In this document: one piece after another, positions 11,096 to 21,625 of the stretch
How the letters are laid out: each line of letters opens with the position of its first letter
Numbering within the stretch: the first letter of the stretch is position 1
Source: Albifimbria verrucaria
Lineage: Eukaryota; Ascomycota; Sordariomycetes; Hypocreales; Stachybotryaceae
DNA: 64,000 nt
Reading direction: 5' to 3'
Assembly: GCA_020081605.1 (NCBI GenBank)
Contig: JAHREC010000018.1
Coordinates: 6,758,001-6,822,000 of the forward strand
Made by a program: the position numbers and the translations under genes
The notes under the pieces: model-generated
Told to the model about the DNA's origin: nothing
The model's input: only the letters and a program-made list of their open reading frames with translations
Database searches by the model: none

Positions 11096-14000
11096 TCATG
11101 TATTCCTGAACCCTGGAAAGTATTGCACCACTGAATAATCAAGCGTCTTCATGCTGACCGGTTTCACAAGGTATTCCTCAGCACCGGCAGCGGCAGCGGC
11201 GGCTCTGTCGGCGGGGTATCTTGTCCAGTGACCATGAAAATGGTAGTCTTGTCCCAATTGTTGTCTCGCTCCAGGGTCCGTATCTGTCGAGTCGCTTCAA
11301 GGCCATCGCGTACTGGCATCTGAAGATCCATGAGGATCAGCTGGAACGGGCTTCCTCGGCTAGTGGCCGCCAGTGATTGTTCCTGCAGGAACTTCTCCAC
11401 GGCTTGCTTACCGTCCATTGCGCAACAGTAAGCCAGTCCTCGCTTGGTGCAATACATTTGCATGATGCGCAGATTGATTTTGTTGTCGTCAACAAGTAGT
11501 ACCTTGGGTTTGGGTGGTAATTTAATAGTGGGCAATATCCGTATTGAAACAGTTGCCGAAATTTCAGCCTCTACGACTTCACTGACCTTTATAGCCGCCG
11601 GGTTCGGGAGCTCCGTACCATCCTTTAACGTATCCAGCTCCTGCTGGGCTGGCTGTGCTATTGTCTGTATGACATGGGCAAGAGGCTGGCCTCCATCATT
11701 TGTGTTTGGATCGTCAATGGCCTGAGGTTGTGCAAGCTGTGTTCCAGCGCTAATGGGTTGAGAAAGAGACGATGCTTTGAGAGAAGCTAGCTTGTCAGCC
11801 TCAACGAGGGCCGAGGCCAATGTGGACGACAAAAATGGCCCTTCAATGTAAATGACGTTATCCGTCGATTTCATTGCAGACTCTTTATCTGAGGCTGGGA
11901 CGAGGCAAATAGCAATTTGTCCATGAGGTATTCGTGCAAGGTGGTCTCGGTGCACTTCTACGTCTGAATGAAAATCAAGGATAACCAAACTCTTGTCCAG
12001 GTTATCCGAGGGAGCAAAGCCGAAATGACCAAGGGTTGCGGCGAAATAGTGATTGAGGGATTTGCTTTCCGAGCTCAATACCATGAGATGGAAAGTAGAG
12101 GGTAGATTGTCGAAACTGGAAACTGTTGATGGTGAAGAAGACGGCAAATGTACACATTCGACATCGCCAAAGGTGGCCCTAAAGTGCGCGCCATGGTCAA
12201 TATCGGATGAGACGAGAATGACAGACCCTTTGAGCAACGTCGCGAATCTTGATGCGAGAGTGAGGCCTAGTCCAGCACCCGTCGAGTGTGCGCCAACTTT
12301 TTCGTAAGGCTCGAAAATCTGCTGGTGGTGATCTGGTGAGATACCCCGGCCATTGTCTTCAATATCTACAACCAATTTTCCGCCTTCCGAGGCCATAGAA
12401 ATTGTGACCGCTACGACGCCGTTTGGTGTATTCTGCATTGCGTTGGTAATGATTGGCAGAAGACTGCTCCGCAGCAGAGTGTAGTCTGTGCGGAGGCTGC
12501 TACAGCCTGGTGGTAATGTATGGTGGAAGATGAGAGACGTGTGATGCTGCGCGTCTCTTGAGGGTGTTTTGAATAAGTCTTTTACAAGGTCTGCCTCTAG
12601 CTCATGGAGAAGCTGTACAGTGTAGTTTCGATCTTTCATGGCGATGTCGGCCCAGCTATTGAGAGTAATCATACTGTTGACAATGGAGATCAGATCCTGT
12701 CCCGACATCTTGATCGTGTCAAGGTAGACGGAGGATCCGTTCAAGTTGATTGCAGAAGCCGTCGACAATATTTTCTCCCAGGCCTTCAACTCCTCAGCAA
12801 GAAGCTCCACAGAGCCAAGGATGCCGTGAATCGGCGTCCGGAGTTGGTGTGAGAAGCCCCGGAGAAACTTTTCCTTTGCACTCATCGCTTCTGTCAATAG
12901 GCACTTATGCCACATGTGAGAGAGCACCGTTGCGCAGGCTTGGACAAACCACAAGTCGATATCATCAAACACCAGCCGGATGTCCTTGGATGCTACTACC
13001 AGTACAGAGGATCCTAGCATGCTCTCGCAAGGAACTGCGATCGCACGAACTACCCTGTTATCAGGAAAATCGCAGTGGTTTAAGTTTGTGATAAAGTCGT
13101 CGATATACTCAGTGTCCTCCCACAAACCATCCTCAAAATGGGTCATGTTAATTGGATCACGGCCTTCGACATCAAACGATATAACCTCGGAGGATTTCAG
13201 GGCAATAGTCGACTCTGGGTAGATAGTTTGAAGGATTCGAAGGACAGGCTCATCCGATATGTTATTCTCCAACTCCTTCTGGGCCTGGGACAGGAGGTCG
13301 GTCATGCGGCGTCGTTCGCGCTGGCGCCTTGCCCTAGCATATTGGACAATGTCCGATACGACCCAGTCGGCAAGTTGAAGAAGCGTCTGCTGCTGCGTTT
13401 TATTCAAGGGATTCTGGCTGCTTCCTGAAGCAACACAGAACGAGCCAAGCGCGACATAATCACCGACTTCATTTTGTAGGCGGAGGGGCGAGCCTGCATA
13501 AGCCTTGAGGCCTCCCGACTCAACGTACGGCGACGTTTGGAACCTCCAATCCTCTAGCATACTCGGCAAGAGAAATACGCACTTCGCAGCGAGGTTAGCG
13601 ATTTTATGAGCTTGGCAGAGTCTTTGGAAGACAACATACGCCGGGAGGCTGCGTGACTGTGTGTGCACACAGGGTCTCACCGCGCGGAAGAATGCCGAGC
13701 GGCACGCCGGTCGTCGCTAGACGGATATACACGTGGAGATCCAAGATGCCAACGATGGCAAATTCCCATTCCGTGGATTCCCGGGCAAGGTGGACCTTTT
13801 CCTGCAGCCCTGACAGAAACTCGTGCTCGTCCAGGATATCCCGTGTGTAGTACCAGAGCATGGACAGCCTCAGCCTCTCGTCCTTTGCCAGCGAGGCACG
13901 CAGGTAGCGGTCGGCAGCGCAGGCGATCGGTCGTGTTGGAACAGGCGCAGGCGCATACGGTTCGGAGCTCGGAGGGTAGAGGCATTGTGCTGTCTCCTCT

Positions 14001-14152
14001 GACCACGGCTCGATGGGCTTGTTGGCATTGTCGGGATCGTACACGGGACCGATGACATGCGGACGGGTCGACGGCGTCTCGTGCTTGGAGATGAGCACAG
14101 TGGCATCTGCCTTGGGGAAGAACGACCTGCGAGATCCGGGCAGAGTGCCCAT
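11096..14152 (-). CDS. Hybrid histidine kinase (GAF - HisKA - HATPase - receiver)
   Basis: This is a two-component sensor kinase of about 1000 residues. The exon from 14,152 carries the N-terminus and start of a GAF domain (LCAHTV, then DWRFQTSPYV across the intron at 13,582-13,639). Next come the H-box (FSHQLRTPIHG, phosphorylated His near 12,852), the N-box and G-boxes (DNGRGIS, GAGLGL near 12,250-12,360), and a receiver domain with KVLLVDDNK and ILMDLQMP (phospho-Asp near 11,331). The main frame ends prematurely at 11,164. One base over, at the G4 run 11,213-11,216, the frame restores the conserved receiver lysine (EEYLVKPVS) and ends at 11,096, so a one-base deletion is likely. The true N-terminus may lie further upstream: a TAA sits in frame just before, with a CTAAC branch site nearby. 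No transmembrane segment is seen, so it is probably cytosolic. The ligand is unknown. Confidence 0.85.
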
Positions 14153-14439
14153 CTCTGCGAAGATGTAGAGGCGGTGCTGCAGTTCTTAACGAGCAACAGC
14201 CATGATTCGGTTAGAGTAATTCGTGTCTTTGGGGGACAGCGAAGGCAGCCCCGCACATTATGGATTTCCAGGTTAGCCTTAGTATCATTGCCCGAGCGTC
14301 ACGATCATCCACCTATACTTCGATCGACAGGGCCCTGTAGGATTTGGTGGGACCAACCAAACCTTAACCGTTGTAAGAACCCTGTCTACTGTAAAAGAGT
14401 CACCTTCCGAAGCGTAACATCGATTAGCGTCTAGGGTAA

Positions 14440-14640
14440 TACTCTTATTAACCCCTAGGAATTATCTACAGTTAATTTATATATAAGCTCTTATATAGAG
14501 AGTCTAGGGTAATTTAAGCTTTTATTTAAAGGAGATTTAAATAAGGTTATTAATTAAACTTTGTGTATCAAGTAATATAAATATTCTTTTAGAATACACA
14601 TGTAAAATAGTATTATAATTTAATCCCCCTCTCCAGTCCT
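14440..14640. other. AT-rich block, no gene
   Basis: This AT-rich sequence with many TTAATTAA/TATATA-like words lies between the histidine kinase and the methyltransferase. It may be RIP-eroded repeat DNA, but no intact partner is present in the window. Confidence 0.5.
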
Positions 14641-14926
14641 TAGACTAAACAAAAATGCCGTCGTAAACTAGAAAAGGGATGTCTTGGTATTGACTTCCAA
14701 GTCTTGGGATATTGATCAATGAACAGGTATCACTGAAGGCAGATTTCCTTTATCAATCTGAACGGTGCGCCGGTAATTTGCCAGCTAAGGAGTCCCGAAC
14801 TGGTCCTTGCTCGATCCGACTTGATATGTTCCGTATGAAGAGGCAGAACTTGTTCCACGAGCATAATCGTCCAATGCATTCATGTCGCCCCTGCAACATG
14901 CTGCCAGTGTTTAATAGTATACCAAA

Positions 14927-15937
14927 TTACAAAACGGGCTTCTTGCCAACAACAGTCCAACGAACAGCCGTAATATAAGCCCCAGTTCTAGTTTCCTCGA
15001 CGGCAAGAGGGAGAAGATGGCGAAGCTCTGCCCGCATCTTTTCATTCTTCATTTTGCGATAAATAAGCTCATGCATTATAAGGCCACATTCATGTAACAT
15101 GAATGCCCAGTGCGGTAGACAATCAGTCTTATCAACTTCAATATCCACGAAGCCTGCTGTGGCGAAAAGGGTTAGTAAATCCGTTACCCATGTTGGCTTT
15201 AAGCGAGGATCCTGTACTGATAAAAGCTTAAACATTTCCGTTAAGCTCTCTGTCCTAACAGAGGGGCTTGTCTTATCAATTCGGACAGACTCAACATCTG
15301 GGTCGCCCCATTGTAAATGGCCCCAGGCTCTATTTATCGTAAGCTTGGAGATCAGTAGAGGGAATGAAAACCCACTAAGCATTTGATATAGACGTTTAAT
15401 AACGGATGGCACTTCGCCAAGACGAAGCACAAAACTAAAGAAACGCACATGAATAATATCAAACACACCAACAAAATCGTCAGGAACGTCTTCGTTGACA
15501 TCCCAGTGGCGGAGTGTCACATTAGACGGCAGGGTCTCAGCCGGCGGTGTTGCATCAAATGATACATCAAAACCCACCAGGCGAGAGGTTGGGGCGATTT
15601 TTTCCTGAAGGTCCAGGAGCCAGATACTGTAATGCTACTGTAAGGAAAGAAAACCATGCAGTGGACTTGAATTAGATACTTACCTTGTGCCTGTACCAAC
15701 ATCTGCAACATAGAGATCATCCATGTCTGTCGGAATGCTGGGATGCGTCAAATATCCGAAGACTTTAGTCCATAGCGTATGCATTAAATTGATTCTGTAA
15801 ACCACGGTGATAAGTTATTGTAGTCATAGTCATTTTTGGCTCACGAGGCGTAAATACCGGTTATTGTCGAGAAAGTCTCGTGTGAAGACATAGTTGTCTT
15901 CGGAAGCCGTGGCCTGGGACTCTGTCTTTTCCGTCAT
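14927..15937 (-). CDS. LaeA/UMTA-like SAM-dependent methyltransferase
   Basis: Three exons (15,858-15,937; 15,684-15,794; 14,927-15,626) with clean GT-AG introns join to 891 nt, or 296 residues, with no frame break. The N-terminus (MTEKTES) leads to the family's NNRYxxRxNLMHTLW-like region, here DNNRINLMHTLW. The SAM-binding motif I is VADVGTGTS, followed by IWLLDL and then the family signature GFDVSFDATPP. Post-motif residues DIIHVRFF and a Trp-rich HLQWGDPD stretch follow. These are hallmarks of fungal LaeA-like and UMTA methyltransferases, which act in regulating secondary metabolism or in methylating small molecules. The substrate cannot be told from sequence. No polyketide or peptide synthase lies within the window. 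Confidence 0.85.
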
Positions 15938-17440
15938 GGCAGGTGTTGCTTCGCTGCAAAATGTTCAGCTTGAAAGGTATCTCAATCTTGATGGTTGTGG
16001 CCCCGAATGCCCCTGCATAAATATCGAGGTTTGAACAAAGAGGATGGCTGGCCGCTTACGGCTGCTGTGCTGCGGGGTTCTTTGTTCATGGCATGATAAT
16101 TTCGCCAGGGCAATGATTAACGGTTCATCTATAATGCAACGGTCTTGCCGTCATGCAGCATCACCAGCCAACAAACAAACCAACCAACCAACCAATCAGT
16201 GAGCAACACCACGCTGCTGTAGAAACTGTGGCAATGCAACCAACTGTTGGTCCTGGGAACAGCCTTTTGTGCCGATTGTCGCGGAGATATCTGTCTGTGC
16301 CGTGTACGCGAAAACTGGGATGCCGCGTAGACTTTCCGTAGCTAGGTTACCTTCCTACCCCTGTCACAGGAACTTGGAAGCTGTATGTTACATTAAGCTT
16401 ACGTGCTCTTGGATACTACACCAATGTTCTGTGGCACACAGTGCACATTTCTGTTCCTCACCACTTTCGAAGAAGGCTGCAAGATGCAAATCTTCGGCCG
16501 AATCGCATTTCACGGTCTCCCTTTCTTTCTTCGATCAACATAGTGGCCACACCAGCTTGTCTCCTTTTCTCTACACCATGCAAATCCTCCTTCTCTCTAG
16601 ACAATAGTCTTAACTAAGTCTTCGGCTCAGGTGGACAAGGTCAAATCTGCTACTTCCACGGCCTTGGTGGTCGTCTCGGTTATTCTACCGACTCATTCAG
16701 CTCTGGCAATTTATCTCCGATGTGTGGCTCTGCACCCATATATCGCCATAAATGGTGAAAATACCCTTTCCAATAAGAGATGGGGTGCAATTCCGGCAGA
16801 GAGCCATTCTAAACCATGGATTTGGAGAGTTGGGGCCACCGGCGGATTAAATATATACAGTGAGACCATGAACTTGGGATCACAGTGAAGAATTATTCAC
16901 CATACCCACCGAGACAGCTTCCATTGAATGCGGAGACGGTAATTGCTACCCAATTTATAAAGACAATTTGCTGGTTTAAGGTACCTCAATAAAGGCCTCC
17001 AACAACCCAAGGGGAACCTATTGGTAGGTACTCGTGTTTTAGCTGCTATATTTCCCTTAAGGTGCAGGCAGCCTTTTCTCTTGAACTACGGCCACTTGGA
17101 CAAATTTGGGAATGCTGCGTTCGGCCTCCCTGTTTCATCCGCACGCCTTCAACACGACTCCAGCCAACGCAAAAAGAAAAAAATAATGATTATAAATGCA
17201 AAAGATCTTAGCTAATTGCAATGAGTTGCTAAATCGCCTGGCGTGTGTAGCGGGGCGGCGGGTGCCCGAATTGTCGGGATTTCGAAGGTACGAAAGAACT
17301 TCAGCCTCCGATAAGTCCGGAATCTCCATCCAAGCTTCAGATACTCTTGCGTACTTGAGCACATTTAGTTCCTTCCTCCAACTCTCAAACCAGCCTCTCA
17401 TATCAAGCTATCCATCACAATTTTTTTGCAATTCGACTCG
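15938..17440. other. Intergenic between methyltransferase and hydrolase
   Basis: This divergent intergenic region presumably holds both promoters. A CAAACAAACCAACCAACCAA tract lies at about 16,170. Small ORFs here (for example 16,631-16,888) have no recognisable features. Confidence 0.5.
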
Positions 17441-18369
17441 ATGGAGCCCTTTAAATTTCGACTTTCTAATAATGGCACTGTCGCAGGTGTTCATTGTATC
17501 CCACCAGTATCGGCATCACCTATCACAAAACGTCCCTCATTGTCGGTCTTCATGGCGGGTGCTATGATAGCAAATACTTTGAGGGTATCCCCAATTTCTC
17601 TGCTTCATTAGCAAGCAAGGCCTTTGGGGTTCCTTTTGTATCTATCGATCGGCCATCCTACGGTGCGACCAGCTCTATTCTACCTCTTCCAGAGGACTCA
17701 GATTTCTACCAAGAAACGGGTGTCTGGTTACATCGTTACATTCTCCCTACGCTCTGGTCCGAGATTGGCGTCCCAAACAAGTGCAACTCGATTGTCATTC
17801 TCTCACATAGCTTGGGTGTCATGGGTGGAATCATTGCTGCCGCTCTACACGCGCAGGATCCCACTCCACTGTACCCTCTGGGTGGGCTGATTGCCTGTGG
17901 TATGGGAAACACACAGTCGATCTTTATGAAGGACACACCGCCGGCCTTTATAACCATTGACAACGACCACGTACAGTTCCCGGCAGACAAGAAGGATGCC
18001 ATTATGTTTAAACCAGGAACCACAGTTCCCGAGGTTCTAGAGCTGTGTGAGCAGTTTAACGCGGTCTCTCCACTCCGTGAAATCTACGAGTTTCCAAGCG
18101 CATGGCTGCCTGTTTGGAAGGAGAAGTGGGCTGCACATGTCACGGTGCCAGTTATGTTTGCGCTTGTGGAGGATGATCCCTTTTTCATTACTAGTAAAGA
18201 GGAGCTGAACATCTGCGTGCAGTCGTTCAAAAGTAGCTCGCGTGTAGATGGGAGCTTGGTTCGGGATGCACCTCACTGCATGGAACTAAGTCATTGGTCG
18301 CAAGGGTGGTATGCACGATGTTTTGGTTTCGCAATGGAATGTGCTGCAAGTATTCCTGGGCCCAGTTGA
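17441..18369 (+). CDS. Alpha/beta-hydrolase family protein
   Basis: The start is taken at the ATG at 17,441 (MEPFKFRLSNNGTVAG), which gives the usual N-terminal beta strands. The oxyanion segment is VGLHGGCYD. The nucleophile elbow is ILSHSLGVMGG (Ser about a third of the way in, with Ser replacing the first Gly of GXSXG). The candidate acid is in LVEDDPFF and the catalytic His in RDAPHCMEL near the C-terminus. Total is about 309 residues, normal for the family. The N-terminal 20 residues and the rest are in different frames; the shift lies near 17,494-17,505 and fits a single missing base. No signal peptide is seen, so it is probably cytosolic. Esterase, lipase and metabolite hydrolase are all possible. 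Confidence 0.7.
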
Positions 18370-20216
18370 TGGGCATACACTGGGTTAGAACGAAGGGGTG
18401 AGAAAGAAATGTTGGTTTGTGGGAATGAAATGATTGGGCCTCTGCTGGCCGCCACATCTTCATCGATATTCCGTTTCTTTCCTTATACATACTGCGGAGC
18501 GAGTTTCACCTTTCATGTACATACAACAAAGCAGGTCGGCGGCTGATTTCATCGCATAGCCTCAAAGACGATATTTTAATTGTACCAGAGGTAGAGCACC
18601 AGCCGAGCGCTGGTATAAAACGTTTATTTCATGCGGCCCAGCACATAATTAGGAGCCCTCTGGAACGATGGCACCACTGCTCTGCCATCTGAGACTACTA
18701 GCAGGTCAAAATAGTTATGCATTATTACGTCCGCTCGCCTCTTCCATTCAAGATAAGAAACGGGCTTATGATGTAAACTAATTGGAATATGTAAGTAGAT
18801 CTTTAAGAGATAAAGCTATAAGAACTCGCCTGTTAGCATGACAATAACGGAGTCCGCCCTAATTCTTTCTGCTTGAATCAATCGTTTGCCTTTTCTAGCC
18901 CTTGATTTCTGCGGCCAGATGCCAATCAGCACAATTCCGCCCACTGAATTACTCCGAGTGTGGTCTGTTGATAGGAAGTCTCACAAATATTATCCCCATG
19001 GTCTCACGGATGTATCAGGGCGCCTGATAGGTCTTGTTCGCTTTTTTTCCACCTTTGATTGTCACACTTCACCCTGGAAAGCTGCCCGTCCAATGCTTCG
19101 AAACTGATCAACTGGCTTGCCATATCTCTGCCGCAACACTGTCCATGTAAAGTGGCCGAGAAGTTGGACGTATATGAAACTCCAGTGTGGGTCCAGGGTG
19201 TCCAGCTAAATTTTCAAGCCCAGACTCCACTGAGGAAACTTCAAGATTGAGGCTACCAATAGAAATCGTTAAAGAGTAGACTTTCTTGAACTAACGAAGC
19301 TAGAAAAGGCCACGGACTGCAGGCTGCTTACTATGGGGTCTATGAGCTTAACTCCGGCGTAAAGGCTCAGACATAGTTACTATATGGTCCACAAATTGCC
19401 AGTCAAGATTCAAAGCAATGGTCGTCAGGAAACTGACGACGTTTAACCAGTTACAAGTAATAAATCCTAGCTATCATCCGGAGTTAGGAGTTAGGAGTGG
19501 CAATAACTGGAAGATTATATTCGGCCAATTCCAGCAAACCGTCCGACAAATGACCCTCACTGCCAGCGACCTCGGCTACGAATCTTTGATTTGACGATGA
19601 AAGATCACTGCTACTCTAATCTAACAAATACAGCGTCAATTCAGATTTCTACGGAGAGTCTTTTGGCTACACAGTGCCATCCTGCCCTACCAGCCTCTAT
19701 GCGCGTTTTGCCTCTCTGCCTCTGAGTAATGATATTTAGCGAACGCCAGAAGGAGAGATATGGCGAATGTACCAAGAGGAAGCTTTCTCCATCCTTAACT
19801 GCTGATATACAAGCAGAGGAAACTTTTTCGACGCATCCAATGTTTATGAGTTGGAGCAATTGGAAGAGTAAATTGGAGCCTAAAAAATTGCCCAAATATA
19901 ATAGTATAATAGATTAAATTCATTGTATAAATTATTTATTATTATAATCTATCTATAATATAGACACTAAAGAAAATGAAAGTGATCAGGCTTAAAGATT
20001 AAAGAAAAGTTATTAATTTATTGAACAAAAGTGAAGCCTGTCTCCGTGTGTAAATATTGAATAACATTTAGAATAACTACGGCTCCGAGGTAAATAGAAA
20101 GTAAAATAAGAAGTCGCTGTTCCATCCTCAATATTACTTGTTAAATAGTAACTACTTTAAAAGTTACTATAATGGATGAATGAAATGTTGAATATAGAAA
20201 GTTCCTATCACCCTGC
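18370..20216. other. Gene-poor intergenic stretch
   Basis: There are only short ORFs without features. The last about 270 bases (19,900-20,170) are strongly AT-rich. Confidence 0.5.
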
Positions 20217-21010
20217 TTACTCTTCATTCTTAAAGCCTAACCTTCTGAATAAGTCTTTCTCCCTGCCGCCCGTTTCTGCAATCTTAACCAAGTTTGTCCT
20301 AGGGTACAGAGGTTCCACAATTTTCCAGTCTTCGGCAACATCAAAGGTTCCTTGGCCGTGAAGCGCCTTGTTGAGTATAACAAGGTTGTCTGTCTTGATA
20401 TAACTTACAGACTTTGCAGTCAGAGGCACATTGCGCCGTTTGGCTGAAATGGTCCAGTTGCCCGTTGAATCCTTTCCGCGTATTTTCCCGCTCCAATCGT
20501 ACACCTCCCACCGAAACCAGGCCTGAGTTTCCCAGGTATAGACTTGTTGATAAATAAACTGTGCATGACCAGGATCGACTTTAATATTTATTGTCTTCTG
20601 GCTAACCACGTCCGACTTTTGCGATTCGAAAACTCTTGCGCAGCAGATGCACTTACTCCAGCACTGCCATAAGGAAAGCTGACCTGGAAGTTGAAATCAA
20701 CTGACACTCGAGACAAGGAAGACCGGGATCTTTCGATTCCTTCTGTTACTGAAAGCGTCTCGGTATACTCCTGAGTGCCGCCTTTATTATTACGGCCCCT
20801 GACCCTTTCCCAATCGTATCCTAGAAGGCGGAGTTCATTTAGTTGAACCATTCGCGAATATTGGTCGTCCCAGTGGACTATTTCTTCCGTAGAAACCAGG
20901 TTTGGGCCACTCGCCGAATATTTTAGGTATTTTGGTATATCGCGGTCGTCTGCCGGTTTTATTTTGTCGCTGTTGGGTACGGTATCCTGGCGGCTTTGAA
21001 GACTCGACAT
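20217..21010 (-). CDS. Aerolysin/ETX-MTX2-like beta-pore-forming fold protein (frame broken)
   Basis: Two overlapping frames together give about 265 residues. The first part ends in an alternating hydrophobic/Ser-rich stretch (VDFNFQVSFPYGSAGVSAS) typical of the membrane-insertion hairpin of aerolysin-type proteins. The second part has the characteristic following strand (DPGHAQFIYQQVYTWET). The frame changes at the T4 run 20,617-20,620, consistent with one missing base. The start is taken at 21,010 (MSSLQSRQ) because a TATATAAA element sits about 82 nt upstream. Alternatively this is the 3' part of one gene with the secreted exons at 21,129-21,550. Family members are secreted or cytosolic pore formers with targets from insects to microbes. 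Activity here is unproven, and the broken frame may mean a pseudogene. The family call rests on pattern recognition only. Confidence 0.5.
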
Positions 21011-21091
21011 GGCGTAGAGTCTTTTTCTACTCTTTGGCATTTCCACAGAATTGTGACAAGGAGAGTCCTCAGTATCGGCTGTTTTGGTGAG

Positions 21092-21099
21092 TTTATATA
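21092..21099 (-). promoter_or_regulatory. Possible TATA box for the pore-forming-like gene
   Basis: TATATAAA on the minus strand lies 82 nt before the ATG at 21,010. It is the main reason to treat the pore-forming-like part as its own gene. Confidence 0.3.
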
Positions 21100-21128
21100 A
21101 TAGAGCCAGGAGACTGGGACAAACGTAC

Positions 21129-21550
21129 CTGGAAGGTCAGAAGAGCAAGTGAATGTGCCACCGACGTGAGTGACATTCATGCTGTCGAGAGAAATTTGCT
21201 TATCGCCTATTGTAATTTAATAATCGAAATTTAAGCCAGATCATATTTCTCTTACACCAAACCTTGAATGATTCATTATTCTCGGGACTAATTATCCCAT
21301 CACCGGTGTACTTGCAGACATCGGAATTGCTGCCGATAATACAGTTGATAGGAGTCCAACCCTCCCTGATTTTATTAACACCACTCATACGATTCAAAGA
21401 GCTGACTTACACTGATTTCGAGCAGATTTCCTGTATTCCACTTGCCCTGAATCCGGCATTTGTATTACAATAGCAGTATTGAACCGCGAAAACGCCATAG
21501 CTTCTGAGTATTCCGGCCACGATAATCAAAGATGGGAAAGGTCGCACCAT
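21129..21550 (-). CDS. Secreted Cys-rich domain, three exons; separate gene or 5' part of the next one
   Basis: The ATG at 21,550 begins a hydrophobic signal peptide (MVRPFPSLIIVAGILRSYGVFA). Exon 1 then encodes YCYCNTNAGF and EICSKS and ends at a GTAAGT donor near 21,412. Exon 2 encodes GWTPINCIIGSN, DVCKYTGDG and SFKVWC. Exon 3 encodes ISLDSMNVTHVGGTF and TCSSDLPG, ending at a GTACGT donor at 21,128. The Cys-rich, intron-dense layout resembles fungal secreted Cys-rich effectors. The last donor has no obvious acceptor before the pore-forming-like region, so the exons may splice into it (a secreted two-domain protein) or the gene may end close by. Transcript data would decide. Confidence 0.4.
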
Positions 21551-21625
21551 GTTGGATTTAACTAATAGGTTTCCTTGGCGAGTGATAATTAAGATAGTAG
21601 AAATCTGCGTTAGTATCGAGTGCAC

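Noticed and set aside
11444..14256. Numerous plus-strand and alternate-frame ORFs across the histidine kinase
   Set aside because: They are shadows of the real coding frame and lack protein-like motifs.
18570..18720. Plus-strand string GGTAGAGCACCAGC resembling a tRNA D-arm
   Set aside because: No matching T-arm or acceptor stem follows within tRNA length.
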